Origin: Rhizobium sp. Root482
Lineage (GTDB): Bacteria > Pseudomonadota > Alphaproteobacteria > Rhizobiales > Rhizobiaceae
Assembly (NCBI RefSeq): GCF_001426565.1
Contig: NZ_LMFA01000020.1
Location: 341,361 to 390,492 of the forward strand
DNA length: 49,132 nucleotides
Direction of reading: 5' to 3'
Under the pieces are notes generated by a model. The model was not told the DNA's origin and ran no database searches. It saw only the letters and a program-made list of their open reading frames with translations. The translations under genes and the position numbers were made by a program. Positions 9,492-17,617 of the stretch are shown here, piece after piece (positions within the stretch are counted from its first letter, which is position 1; the number at the start of each line of letters is the position of its first letter).

Positions 9492-9630
9492 GCTGTTGAG
9501 ATATTGATTCAGTTAGCCGGTAAACTGATTCCGGGTTTTCCTCCAAGCCATTGTCGTTCTTCATAAATTTTGATCCGAGCGAATGTTCGTCGCGACGGAA
9601 CCGCCTTCCGCCGAGACCCCCAAAGAATCT

Positions 9631-10563
9631 TCAATTGCGAAAGACGATGCAGGCGCCGCCGACCTTGCGGATCGCGGTGCAGACGGTTTCGGCTTCCTTG
9701 CGGGTCTGGCGGCCGATGCGGGCGGTATAGCGCAGCCGCGTGCCGAAGGCTCTGTTGCGCTGGCGCTGGATCAGCGGCTTTTCCGCATCGAGCGGCGCCG
9801 GCATGCGGTCGATCACGGTCTGAAACAGCCGTCGCGCCACGGATTTCTGGAAATGGGCGGCCAGTTGCGCACCCCAGGGCGCCCAGACGCCTTCCTCGCC
9901 GCTGTCCATGTCCTTCAGGTTTCCCGTCATCGCCAGCGCCACGCAGCCATCCTGAAAGCTCTTTTCCCTGTCCAGTCGCAGGTCGGGCGCCTCCGGTGGC
10001 TCGTCCTTCCATTCCTCCACCGTATGGGCCGTGATCGCCAGCACATAGGCGCGCGTCTCATAGGGCAGGATTCCGTTGCGCAGAAAAGTTTCCGCGCCGG
10101 TCTCGCCGGCATTGTAGGCCGCCGCGGCAAGGCCGAGATTGCCGAAGCGTTCGCGCAGGCGTGCGAGATATTCGGCGGATGCCGCCATGGCCTGCAGTGG
10201 ATCGAAACTGTCGGAAAGCCCACGCATCCGCGCCGTCGACGGCATGAACTGGGCGATGCCCTCGGCGCCTTTCGGGCTGACGGCATCGGCGCGGAACAGG
10301 CTTTCCTTCCAGATCAGCCGTGCGAAGAAATCGGCCGGCAGACCGTTCCGCTCGGCGAAATGGCCAACCGCCGTGCAGATGTCTTGTCCATAAGTCTCCG
10401 CGCGGATGCAGAGGCTGGTACCGTTTTCGCTGCGGGCATAGAGACAGCCAGGCGCCTGCCGTTCGGGCCGGGCAAGAGCATTGCCAGCAAGCGAGGGGAC
10501 GAGCAGGATCGCGGCGGCAAGACCGTGTCGAAGAGCCTGGTCCCTATGTCTTTCCCGGTTCAT
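9631..10563 (-). CDS. Lytic murein transglycosylase (SLT domain)
   Basis: 310 residues: signal peptide (~8-27), then a soluble lytic transglycosylase domain. The catalytic Glu lies in L-I-W-K-E-S-L-F-R (~79-87), followed by the family motifs G-A-E-G-I-A-Q-F-M-P-S-T-A (~95-107) and A-A-A-Y-N-A-G-E-T (~141-149). It cleaves the MurNAc-GlcNAc bond of peptidoglycan in the periplasm. The C-terminal ~100 residues, with two Cys near the end, look like a separate domain (possibly SPOR-like, uncertain). The ATG at 10563 is chosen because it directly precedes the signal peptide; the longer frame from 10839 runs into the OYE gene. Confidence 0.87.
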   Translation of the reverse strand: MNRERHRDQALRHGLAAAILLVPSLAGNALARPERQAPGCLYARSENGTSLCIRAETYGQDICTAVGHFAERNGLPADFFARLIWKESLFRADAVSPKGAEGIAQFMPSTARMRGLSDSFDPLQAMAASAEYLARLRERFGNLGLAAAAYNAGETGAETFLRNGILPYETRAYVLAITAHTVEEWKDEPPEAPDLRLDREKSFQDGCVALAMTGNLKDMDSGEEGVWAPWGAQLAAHFQKSVARRLFQTVIDRMPAPLDAEKPLIQRQRNRAFGTRLRYTARIGRQTRKEAETVCTAIRKVGGACIVFRN

Positions 10564-10707
10564 GGCGCGCCCGCAAGATCGCTCCTTGATACCACCGATG
10601 CCGGACCGGCGGAAAGGCGGATCATCGCCTGCGGCGCCTGGGCGATCAAGTGAAGCGGGAAGGGGCCGGTCCGACGGGGTGGGGCAGGGAGCGCCCGGCG
10701 ACGGCAA

Positions 10708-10729
10708 ATCCCGCCCTTTCGGGCGGGAT
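10708..10729 (-). terminator. GC hairpin after the OYE gene, probable terminator
   Basis: Nine-base perfect stem ATCCCGCCC / GGGCGGGAT with a four-base loop, beginning 16 bases after the stop at 10745. Only TTTG follows on the minus strand, so termination may be weak. Confidence 0.55.
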
Positions 10730-10744
10730 CGGCAAGGTTGGATA

Positions 10745-11869
10745 TCAGGCGGCCTGCTGGTCAAGCAGCGGATAGTCGGTATAGCCCCTGGTGCCGCCGC
10801 CATAGAAGGTCGCCTGGTCGGGCGTGTTGAGTGGCGCATTGTCCTTCAATCGCTGCACCAGGTCCGGATTGGCGATGAAGGCCTTGCCGAAGGCGACGAG
10901 ATCGGTCTTGCCCTCTTCCACGGAGGTCAGCGCAAGGTCGCGGTCATAGCCGTTGTTGGTCATCCAGGCGGCTGCGCCACCGGCCTTTTCATAGGCGCCG
11001 TGCAGTGCCTTGTAGTCGAACGGCGCATCGCCCTGCTGGAAGTCGCGCGGGCCGCCGGTCGCGCCTTCTATGATATGGATATAGGCGAGCTTGTACTTTG
11101 CCAGGCCTTCGACGGCATGGGTGAACAGGGCCTGGGCGTCGGGGTCGGAACTGTCATTGGCAGGCGTTACCGGCGAGATGCGGATGCCGGTGCGGCCAGC
11201 GCCGATTTCACGGGTTACGGCGTCCACCACCTCGAACAGGAAGCGGGCGCGGTTTTCGATCGAGCCGCCATACTCGTCCGTGCGGATATTGGAGCCGGAC
11301 CGCAGGAACTGGTCGATCAGATAGCCGTTGGCCGCATGGATTTCGACGCCGTCGAAACCGGCATCGAGCGCGGCGCGGGCGGCCTTGCGATAATCCTCGA
11401 CGATGTCGGCGATCTCGGCGCGCTCCAGCGCCCGCGGCTCGGAGGTTTCGACGAACCGGCCGCTGCCATCCTCGTTGACGAGGAAGGTCTTGGATTTCGC
11501 CTGGATGGCGGAGGCGGAGACCGGCTTGCCGCCGTTTGGCTGCAGCGAAGTGTGCGAGATACGTCCGACATGCCAGAGCTGCACGACGATCCTGCCGCCG
11601 GCCGCATGCACCGCGTCGGTCACCTGCCGCCAGCCGTCAAGCGCTTCCTGTGTGTAGAGGCCGGGCACATCGGCATAACCCTGTCCCTGATGGGTGATGG
11701 CCGTCGCCTCGGTGATCAGAAGGCCGGCGGTGGCGCGCTGCGCATAATAGGCGGCATTCAGCGCATTCGGCACGGCCTTTGGAGAACGGTTGCGCGTTAA
11801 GGGGGCCATGACGATGCGGTTGGCAAGCGGGATATCGCCGATGGTGATGGGGTCGAAGAGGGAGGTCAT
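10745..11869 (-). CDS. Old-yellow-enzyme family alkene/NADH:flavin reductase
   Basis: 374-residue FMN-dependent ene-reductase (OYE/NemA type), which reduces activated C=C bonds or nitro groups with NAD(P)H. Motifs: N-R-I-V-M-A-P-L-T-R-N-R (~20-31), Q-L-W-H-V-G-R (~100-106), the H-A-A-N-G-Y-L-I-D-Q-F substrate-binding His/Asn pair (~183-193), Y-G-G-S-I-E-N-R-A-R-F (~206-216) and the C-terminal phosphate-binding F-G-K-A-F-I-A-N-P-D. The start at 11869 has AAAGGA six bases upstream. The ArsR gene lies 82 bases further upstream on the same strand, so the two probably form an operon under ArsR control, suggesting induction by an electrophile or similar stress. Confidence 0.93.
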   Translation of the reverse strand: MTSLFDPITIGDIPLANRIVMAPLTRNRSPKAVPNALNAAYYAQRATAGLLITEATAITHQGQGYADVPGLYTQEALDGWRQVTDAVHAAGGRIVVQLWHVGRISHTSLQPNGGKPVSASAIQAKSKTFLVNEDGSGRFVETSEPRALERAEIADIVEDYRKAARAALDAGFDGVEIHAANGYLIDQFLRSGSNIRTDEYGGSIENRARFLFEVVDAVTREIGAGRTGIRISPVTPANDSSDPDAQALFTHAVEGLAKYKLAYIHIIEGATGGPRDFQQGDAPFDYKALHGAYEKAGGAAAWMTNNGYDRDLALTSVEEGKTDLVAFGKAFIANPDLVQRLKDNAPLNTPDQATFYGGGTRGYTDYPLLDQQAA

Positions 11870-11951
11870 GAACAGTCCTTTCCGTTCTTTGCGGGGTATC
11901 CTGGGAGGGATGGGGGAGGCCCGGTCGTCGGAGCGCCCGAGCAATATGTCG

Positions 11952-12245
11952 TCAGAGCGCCCGGGTGATCTCGGCGAGAAAGCCGCTAATCGCCTCTTCG
12001 TCGCGGGTGTAGAAGATCCATTGGCCGACACGCTTTGTCTTCACCAGGCCCGCGCGCTGCAGGACGGCCAGATGCGCCGAGACGGTGGATTGCGACAGCC
12101 CGCAGCGCTCGAATTGCTTGGCGCAGATGCCCATGTCCAGCGGATGATGCTGGTCGGAGAAATGCTGCTCCGGCTCCTTCATCCAGCCGAGCATTTCCAA
12201 CCGCTTGGGGTGGGCCAGTGCCTTGAGGATTTCGTCCTTGTCCAT
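11952..12245 (-). CDS. ArsR/SmtB-family transcriptional regulator
   Basis: 97-residue winged-helix repressor. The recognition helix region L-S-Q-S-T-V-S-A-H-L-A-V-L (~50-62) is followed by the wing G-L-V-K-T-K-R-V-G-Q-W-I-F-Y. Cysteines at ~41 and ~48 (I-C-A-K-Q-F-E-R-C) could sense thiol-reactive ligands; the classical metal-binding E-L-C-V-C-D motif is absent. Paired with the OYE reductase downstream, and two palindromes upstream (12265-12290 and 12295-12312) look like its operators. The tandem sRNA genes follow upstream, the arrangement I recall for the AbcR locus. Confidence 0.9.
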   Translation of the reverse strand: MDKDEILKALAHPKRLEMLGWMKEPEQHFSDQHHPLDMGICAKQFERCGLSQSTVSAHLAVLQRAGLVKTKRVGQWIFYTRDEEAISGFLAEITRAL

Positions 12246-12264
12246 CGTCTCGTCAAATCGCGCA

Positions 12265-12290
12265 TATCGTTAAATCGTGTTCTAACGATA
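12265..12290 (-). promoter_or_regulatory. Palindromic operator 1 for the ArsR gene
   Basis: Perfect inverted repeat TATCGTTA-N10-TAACGATA, ending 20 bases upstream of the ArsR start codon. Arms and size fit an ArsR dimer site; binding is inferred. Confidence 0.65.
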
Positions 12291-12294
12291 TATG

Positions 12295-12312
12295 TATCGT
12301 CAATTTACGATA
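12295..12312 (-). promoter_or_regulatory. Palindromic operator 2 for the ArsR gene
   Basis: Second inverted repeat TATCGT-N6-ACGATA, sharing the half-site sequence of operator 1 and starting 5 bases beyond it. Two related sites suggest cooperative autorepression. Confidence 0.55.
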
Positions 12313-12353
12313 TTCAAGTCACGTCCGCGTGAGGGTGTCGGAAAATCGAAGAC

Positions 12354-12469
12354 AAAAAAAAGGGCCTCAGCATATGCAGGGCCCTTTAGGTGTGAAGGTT
12401 AAAACCTCCAGAGGGGAACAGCTGCTGCGGTGGCGCTGGGAGGAAGAAGAGCCACCATTTGCATCAGCT
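12354..12469 (-). ncRNA. abcR: AbcR-type trans-acting sRNA, copy nearer arsR
   Basis: About 116 nt. On the minus strand: a first stem GGTGGC / GCCACC enclosing an anti-Shine-Dalgarno loop CTTCCTCCCAG, then a second unpaired C-rich stretch TTCCCCTCT leading to TGGAGG, then an intrinsic terminator (GGGCC / GGCCC plus eight T). This is the three-hairpin layout of AbcR1/AbcR2 (alpha-r15), Hfq-dependent rhizobial sRNAs that silence ABC-transporter mRNAs by masking ribosome binding sites. The location between an arsR-like gene and an lsrB-like lysR is also as I recall for that family. Promoter TTGAAA-N16-CATATT at 12476-12503. The 5' end is estimated. Confidence 0.85.
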
Positions 12470-12475
12470 ACAATC

Positions 12476-12503
12476 AATATGGGAATGGTCGCCAAAGTTT
12501 CAA
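12476..12503 (-). promoter_or_regulatory. Promoter of the sRNA copy nearer arsR
   Basis: TTGAAA (12498-12503) and CATATT (12476-12481), spacing 16, on the minus strand about 7 bases before the inferred RNA start. Confidence 0.6.
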
Positions 12504-12554
12504 TGGCATTGCCAGGAAAAAACGCAGTCGGCGGCATGTGCTTGAAATCAGGGC

Positions 12555-12675
12555 AAAAAAAGAGGGCCACAAGAAAACTTGGGCCCTTTATAGTTATGAA
12601 GGTAATTAAACCTCCAGAGGGGAACAGCTGCTGCGGTGGCACTGGGAGGAAAAAAGCCACCAAAATGCATCAGCT
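12555..12675 (-). ncRNA. abcR: AbcR-type trans-acting sRNA, copy nearer lysR
   Basis: About 121 nt, and the tandem paralogue of the copy at 12354-12469. The core CCTCCCAG...GCCACCGCAGCAGC...CCTCTGGAGG is nearly identical in the two, while the 5' tip (TTTTTTCC against CTCTTCTTCC) and the terminator loop have diverged. The terminator is GGGCC(C)AAG / CTTG(T)GGCCC followed by CTTTTTTT. Which copy corresponds to AbcR1 and which to AbcR2 cannot be settled here. Retention of its own promoter and terminator by each copy implies separate regulation. Confidence 0.87.
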
Positions 12676-12681
12676 GCAGTT

Positions 12682-12710
12682 GATATGCTGGTTTTTTGGG
12701 CTTTTAGCAA
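12682..12710 (-). promoter_or_regulatory. Promoter of the sRNA copy nearer lysR
   Basis: TTGCTA (12705-12710), spacer 17, CATATC (12682-12687), minus strand; the predicted start falls on the A of AGCTGATGC at about 12675. Confidence 0.6.
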
Positions 12711-12886
12711 TCGATGAATACGCATGCCAGCCATGTGCCGGACGCACCGCTTGCGCAATTCGGAGGCGAATATCGACGGTTTTTCCGTGGCTTAGCCGGA
12801 GGTTCGGTAGAAAAATCCTGCAAAAACAGGGGTTTGTCTAGGTAAAATGTAGAGAATGTTTTTTAGGCAGACGCAACGGCTAGGGC

Positions 12887-13783
12887 TCAAAAACTCCAGT
12901 TGCGCGACTTGGCAACGATGAAATCGCGGAAGACCTTCAGCTTGGCGGAGTTCTTCAACTCGTCGGGATAGCAGAAATAGGTGTCGAACGAGGGAATGTC
13001 GGCGCCGATCGGCAACTGGATGAGGCCCGGGTCGCGACCGACGATATAGTCGGGCATCATGGCGACGCCGATGCCGAGCAGGCAGGCGCGCTTGATCGAG
13101 GTCTGGCTGTTGATCTGCAGATGCGAGGGGCGGGGATTGTCGCTGTCACGCCCGGCGATCTCCAGCCAGTTGACGTCGAGCAGGTAATTGGGCGCCGGCT
13201 CCCCGAAGGTGATGATGCGGTGGTTGTCGAGGTCCTCGATCGACTGCGGCTCGCCATGCTTGTTGATATAGGAGGGCGCCGCATAGACATGCATGTGTAC
13301 GGTGAAGAGCTTGCGCTGGATGAGATCGGACTGTTGCGGCTGGCGCAGCCGGATGGCGCAGTCGGCATGGCGCATATTGACGTCCAGTTCCTCGTTGTCG
13401 AGGATCAACTGCACCTGCATTTCCGGGTAGAGCGTCAGGAATTCCTGCACCTTGTCGGTGAGCCAGCCCTGGCCGAGGCCGACGGTGGTGGTGATGCGCA
13501 GCTTGCCGGAAGGCTTGTCGGTGTTCTCCGTCAGCTGGACGCGCACGCCCTCGAGCTTCATCAGCACTTCATGGGCGGTCTTGTAGAGGATTTCGCCCTG
13601 TTCGGTGAGGATGAGACCGCGGGCATGGCGATGGAACAGCTTGATGCCGACATCCTGCTCGAGCGAACTCACCTGGCGGCTGATAGCCGATTGGGAAAGA
13701 TGCAGCTTGTCGGCCGCATGGGTAAAGGATCCCGCTTCCGCCGCCGCATGGAAAATGCGCAATTTGTCCCAGTCCAGCGGCAT
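12887..13783 (-). CDS. lsrB: LysR-family regulator, LsrB-like
   Basis: 298 residues: winged-helix DNA-binding domain (1-60, with A-A-D-K-L-H-L-S-Q-S-A-I-S-R-Q-V-S-S-L-E) and a LysR effector domain (~90-290). Context (adjacent trxB, lrp and AbcR sRNAs) and sequence match Sinorhizobium LsrB, a redox-responsive regulator needed for oxidative-stress tolerance, LPS synthesis and nodulation. Cysteines lie at ~142, ~234 and ~271; redox sensing by LsrB cysteines is reported, but equivalence here is inferred. The start at 13783 has GGGGG five bases upstream. An in-frame ATG four codons earlier (13795) is a realistic alternative. Confidence 0.88.
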   Translation of the reverse strand: MPLDWDKLRIFHAAAEAGSFTHAADKLHLSQSAISRQVSSLEQDVGIKLFHRHARGLILTEQGEILYKTAHEVLMKLEGVRVQLTENTDKPSGKLRITTTVGLGQGWLTDKVQEFLTLYPEMQVQLILDNEELDVNMRHADCAIRLRQPQQSDLIQRKLFTVHMHVYAAPSYINKHGEPQSIEDLDNHRIITFGEPAPNYLLDVNWLEIAGRDSDNPRPSHLQINSQTSIKRACLLGIGVAMMPDYIVGRDPGLIQLPIGADIPSFDTYFCYPDELKNSAKLKVFRDFIVAKSRNWSF

Positions 13784-13897
13784 GAAATCCCCCATGGTCA
13801 CCCGTGGCGGAAAACGGCCTCGTTGTTTCCCGCCAGCAGGCTGATTGTCTGTTCCCACTCCGCAGCGGTCATCGACCGCTGCATTCGTTCGCGGCTT

Positions 13898-14872
13898 CTA
13901 TTCGGCCGCAATTGCGACAGGCATATGGCCCGCCAGATATTTTTCGGCTTCCAGTGCCGCCATGCAGCCCATGCCGGCCGCGGTTACGGCCTGGCGATAG
14001 ATATCGTCGGTCACATCGCCGGCAGCATAGACGCCGGGGATATCAGTGGCAGTTGAATCGGGCGCTGTCCAGAGGTAGCCGTTCGGCTTCAGGCGCAACT
14101 TGTCCTTGAACAGCTCCACCGCCGGCGCATGGCCGATCGCCACGAAGACGCCGTCGATCGGCATGTCGCTCACGGCGCCGGTCTTCGTATTGCGCAGTTT
14201 GACCCCACTGACCGAGGCCGGCATCGGCGGCTTGGCCGGGGTGCCGGTATATTCCAGAACCTCGTGGTCCCAGACGATCCGGACATTCTCCTTGGCGAAC
14301 AACCGTTCCTGCAGGATCTTTTCGGCGCGGAAATGATTGCGGCGATGCACGACGGTCACCGTCTTTGCGAGGTTGGAAAGATAGAGTGCCTCCTCGACCG
14401 CCGAATTGCCGCCGCCGACGACGATCACATCCTTGCCGCGATAGAAGAAGCCGTCGCAGGTGGCGCAGGCCGAAACGCCGAAGCCCATGAAGCCCGCCTC
14501 GCTCTCGATGCCCAGCCACTTGGCCTTGGCGCCGGTGGCGATGATCAGCGCATCGGCCGTCCAGTCGGTGCCGCTGTCGGTCTTCAGCCGGAATGGCCGC
14601 ACCGAGAGGTCGACCTCCGTCACCAGGTCGTTGACGATCTCGGTGCCGACATGGATGGCCTGGTTGAGCATCTGCTCCATCATCCACGGACCCTGGACCG
14701 GATCGGCATAGCCCGGATAATTCTCCACATCCGTGGTGATCATCAACTGCCCGCCCTGTTCCATCCCGGCGATCAGCACCGGGCTGAGCATGGCCCGCGC
14801 CGTATAGATCGCCGCCGTATAACCGGCCGGGCCGGAGCCGATGATGAGAACTTTGGTGTGTCGGGCAGTCAT
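13898..14872 (-). CDS. trxB: Thioredoxin reductase
   Basis: 324-residue low-molecular-weight flavoprotein that reduces thioredoxin with NADPH. FAD-binding motif G-S-G-P-A-G-Y-T-A-A (~12-21), redox-active C-A-T-C-D (~142-146), NADPH-binding G-G-G-N-S-A-V-E-E-A (~160-169) and the C-terminal FAD motif G-V-Y-A-A-G-D-V-T (~290-298) are all visible. The length is typical. It lies upstream of lsrB on the same strand with about 114 bases between, so co-transcription is possible. Cytosolic, central to thiol homeostasis, and consistent with the redox role of LsrB next door. Confidence 0.96.
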   Translation of the reverse strand: MTARHTKVLIIGSGPAGYTAAIYTARAMLSPVLIAGMEQGGQLMITTDVENYPGYADPVQGPWMMEQMLNQAIHVGTEIVNDLVTEVDLSVRPFRLKTDSGTDWTADALIIATGAKAKWLGIESEAGFMGFGVSACATCDGFFYRGKDVIVVGGGNSAVEEALYLSNLAKTVTVVHRRNHFRAEKILQERLFAKENVRIVWDHEVLEYTGTPAKPPMPASVSGVKLRNTKTGAVSDMPIDGVFVAIGHAPAVELFKDKLRLKPNGYLWTAPDSTATDIPGVYAAGDVTDDIYRQAVTAAGMGCMAALEAEKYLAGHMPVAIAAE

Positions 14873-15106
14873 GGGGCTTGGTCCTCAGTTATGGCACTAT
14901 CTTGTCAGCGCCATGCATTGTCAGTTCTGCATCCACCAGTTTTGGGATTTAACGAGCTGTCTTTCAAGGCTTCTGAAGCGATACGCACAAGTGCTTTTTC
15001 CATTTATCATGTTTTTGCGAGAGCATTCGCACATTTGCCCTCGTTTTTGACGAGCGATGTTGCTATCGACCAGCCAAACAACGTCATTGATGCTGGAGAG
15101 CCGTTA

Positions 15107-16162
15107 ATGGGCAAACGCAAGATCGCATTCCCTTGCAGAACGTCAAATGTCGCTGCCTATGATCGTAATTTTCTACAAAAGCTGCTGACATCCGTAGAGA
15201 GCCGTCGTGTAGCTGCAAGAGTGAAGAAGAGGGCCGCGACGGCTCACGCCTTTCTTTCTCTCGCTCATCCTGCCGAATTTCGCCCCCTTGGAGAGGACGA
15301 AATTCCCCTTGTCCTGTTGACGCATAATGACCTAAAATTTTTGCGGTCCTTCTTAGCCCATTACCGCCGATTGGGTGTCACCCGGTTCATCTGCGTTGAT
15401 GATCTTTCGACAGACGGCACACGGGAATTCCTGACGGGAGAACCGGATGTCGACATATGGACCTCTGAGGTGCGTTACCGGGAGGCCCGGCGGGGCCGTC
15501 TTTGGCGCGAGGCCCTATTTGCAATGTATGGGAAAAACCGGTGGTATCTAAACGTCGATTCGGATGAATACCTTGTCTACCAAGACTGTTTCGAGTCGGG
15601 ATTGCCGCAATTAATTCGGAGGCTGGAAGAGCAGGGCGTCTATCGGCTGTCCGCGCCAATGATCGATATGTATCCTCCAGGTCCCCCGAGTCAGTATCCA
15701 TTCGCTGGCGTAGACGAAACGATGCCCTGGTCGGTCGCATCCTGTTTTGATGGGAACGACTATACACTTGATATCACGAAGCGGTTTCTTCAACTCCGCG
15801 GCGGACCACGCAAACGTAAATTTGGTTCTGACGTAGACTTGATTAAATATCCGCTGCTCTACTGGGACGACAAATGCGGTCTCGGCACCACGATTCACAA
15901 GCCACTTCCTTATCACCGCAATTTTTTTCCTATCAGCGCGGCCTTGCTCCACTTTAAATTCTTTTCGGATTACAAGGAGAAGACGACGCAAGCGGTTGAA
16001 GAGAAGCAACATATCGGTGAAGCCAGAGAATATCAGAAGATACTTCAGGCGCTAACTGAAGATGGCGATGTGAATTTTGTCTATGACGGCACGCTGCAAT
16101 ACTCGGATCCGGAAGATCTCATTCGCCAGGGGTTCATCCATCCGGTATGGGCTGACTCTTGA
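15107..16162 (+). CDS. Glycosyltransferase, family-2-like (Glyco_tranf_2_4)
   Basis: 351 residues. The catalytic domain starts at L-T-H-N-D-L-K-F-L-R (~71-80) followed by H-Y-R-R-L-G-V-T-R-F-I-C-V-D-D-L-S-T-D-G-T, the nucleotide-sugar fold seen in GT2/GT92-like enzymes acting on surface polysaccharides. N-V-D-S-D-E-Y-L (~148-155) supplies the D-x-D-type metal site. The start at 15107 has GGAGAG just upstream; the very long frame from 14129 runs antisense through trxB and is spurious. By eye the gene is more AT-rich than trxB or carB, as are lrp and the FkbM gene after it. It probably modifies LPS core or O-antigen. Confidence 0.85.
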   Translation: MGKRKIAFPCRTSNVAAYDRNFLQKLLTSVESRRVAARVKKRAATAHAFLSLAHPAEFRPLGEDEIPLVLLTHNDLKFLRSFLAHYRRLGVTRFICVDDLSTDGTREFLTGEPDVDIWTSEVRYREARRGRLWREALFAMYGKNRWYLNVDSDEYLVYQDCFESGLPQLIRRLEEQGVYRLSAPMIDMYPPGPPSQYPFAGVDETMPWSVASCFDGNDYTLDITKRFLQLRGGPRKRKFGSDVDLIKYPLLYWDDKCGLGTTIHKPLPYHRNFFPISAALLHFKFFSDYKEKTTQAVEEKQHIGEAREYQKILQALTEDGDVNFVYDGTLQYSDPEDLIRQGFIHPVWADS

Positions 16163-16210
16163 AAATTGCACAACACGAAGCAGGCTGCCAGAGGTGGTTA
16201 GGATACATGA

Positions 16211-16681
16211 ATGCTGATGCGCGCGGAACTTGATGCCATCGATATGAAAATTCTGCGCGAACTTCAGAACGACGGCAGGATGACGAATGTCGAACTTTCA
16301 GAACGCGTCGGCATATCAGCGCCACCGTGCCTGCGGCGGGTCCGCAAGCTCGAGGAAGCTGGCATCATTCGCGGTTATCGCGCCCTCCTCAATGCGCCGG
16401 CGCTGGGATACGACCTGGTCGCCTTCTGTATGGTCGGCCTGAAACACCAGTCTGACGCCAATCTCAAAGCCTTCGCCAAGCAAACAGCAAATTGGCCGCT
16501 CGTTCGCGAAGCTTGGATGGTGTCCGGGGAATCAGACTTTCTCTTGCAATGCATCGCTGAAAACCTTGCAGGTTTTCAGGATTTCGTTATTGAAGAGCTC
16601 ACGGCCACAGAGAATGTGGATACCGTACGAACGATGTTGACCATCCGGCAGGTCAAGAATGTCTCCCTTGTAGAGATCTAA
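16211..16681 (+). CDS. lrp: Lrp/AsnC-family transcriptional regulator
   Basis: 156 residues: N-terminal helix-turn-helix (~8-50; L-Q-N-D-G-R-M-T-N-V-E-L-S-E-R-V-G-I-S then P-C-L-R-R-V-R-K-L-E) and C-terminal RAM/ligand-binding domain (~65-150). It is expected to form octamers responding to amino acids such as leucine. The first of two near-adjacent ATGs is used (AGGA seven bases upstream). Position next to trxB and LPS genes matches the Sinorhizobium lrp locus as I recall it, though here a glycosyltransferase gene lies between trxB and lrp. Confidence 0.9.
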   Translation: MLMRAELDAIDMKILRELQNDGRMTNVELSERVGISAPPCLRRVRKLEEAGIIRGYRALLNAPALGYDLVAFCMVGLKHQSDANLKAFAKQTANWPLVREAWMVSGESDFLLQCIAENLAGFQDFVIEELTATENVDTVRTMLTIRQVKNVSLVEI

Positions 16682-16711
16682 GCGCCCAGTCTTCGCGCGC
16701 AGGTATCTCCG

Positions 16712-17440
16712 GTGATAACAATAGGATCAGGTATTTTGAAAAGACTATTGCGATCGCTGCGTAAGCGCTTCAGGTACATGTCCAACGCGCGCACCGTCCG
16801 GCTTGACGGAGTTACGATTGACACGACCGCTGAGCACATTCCCGCGAACGTCCGTGAGCTGATCTTTCGTGAGACCTATGAGGATACCGAACGGGACCTG
16901 ATCGGCAAAATTCTAAAGCCCGGTATGCGCACGCTCGAGATTGGCACTGGCATCGGTTTCGTGGGCCTTGTTGCGGCTCGGATTTGCGGTCAGAGCAATG
17001 TCTTCTGTTACGAGGCTAATCCCGATCTCGAACCGATCATCAGGCGGAATTTCGCGTTGAATGATATGACGCCTGATCTTACGATGCGAGCCGTCACCGT
17101 CGACGGTGCGCCGATCACCTTCTTCAAGAGCGACAATATCATCTCTTCCAGCGTCTATGACCGCAAGCGCCACGACAAGCAAATCGTAGTCGAAAGCGAA
17201 GCCTTGGCGGACATTCTGGAAAAGCGTGCCCCTTCAGTGCTGATCATGGACGTGGAGGGGGCTGAGATCGAGCTACTCGGCAATGTGGATCTAAAAAATA
17301 TTGAGCATATCATCGTCGAACTGCACCCCCATATCGTTGGTGAGGATGCTATCGCTGCGTTGATTTCTAACCTGAAGGACCGGGGTTACGTGATGCGCAG
17401 CAGCAATCGCAAGGCCACCCATTTCGCCCGCACATCCTGA
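16712..17440 (+). CDS. FkbM-family methyltransferase
   Basis: 242 residues (if the GTG at 16712 is used). The SAM-binding motif L-E-I-G-T-G-I-G-F-V-G (~75-85), the acidic C-Y-E-A-N-P-D after strand 2 (~99-105) and L-I-M-D-V-E-G-A-E-I-E-L-L (~180-192) are the FkbM signature. Such enzymes O-methylate sugars of surface polysaccharides, fitting the flanking LPS genes. A TTG at 16736 preceded by AGGATCAGG, or the ATG at 16778, are alternative starts. 31 bases after lrp on the same strand, so possibly co-transcribed. By eye the gene is relatively AT-rich. Confidence 0.85.
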   Translation: MITIGSGILKRLLRSLRKRFRYMSNARTVRLDGVTIDTTAEHIPANVRELIFRETYEDTERDLIGKILKPGMRTLEIGTGIGFVGLVAARICGQSNVFCYEANPDLEPIIRRNFALNDMTPDLTMRAVTVDGAPITFFKSDNIISSSVYDRKRHDKQIVVESEALADILEKRAPSVLIMDVEGAEIELLGNVDLKNIEHIIVELHPHIVGEDAIAALISNLKDRGYVMRSSNRKATHFARTS

Positions 17441-17617
17441 AGGGCGCACTTCATGCTATCGAAGCTCCCGCTTTCCTCGTTCATCATCTGCTGAACGAGG
17501 AATCCTATTTCGGAAATTCGTATCCAAGGCCTGGAACAGTCAGCGAGATTGTTATCCTCAATTCCGGCGCGACCGATGGCACGGCGGCAACCCGCTGAGG
17601 TGATCTGACCGCGAACC

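Noticed and set aside
12329..12841. A 170-codon open frame on the plus strand and a 98-codon one on the minus strand across the sRNA region
   Set aside because: They run through two tandem units with promoters and intrinsic terminators; the repetitive composition and lack of ribosome sites make coding unlikely.
14129..15106. A 677-codon frame reading through trxB antisense into the glycosyltransferase
   Set aside because: The first ~326 codons are the mirror of trxB; homology and a good ribosome site begin at 15107.
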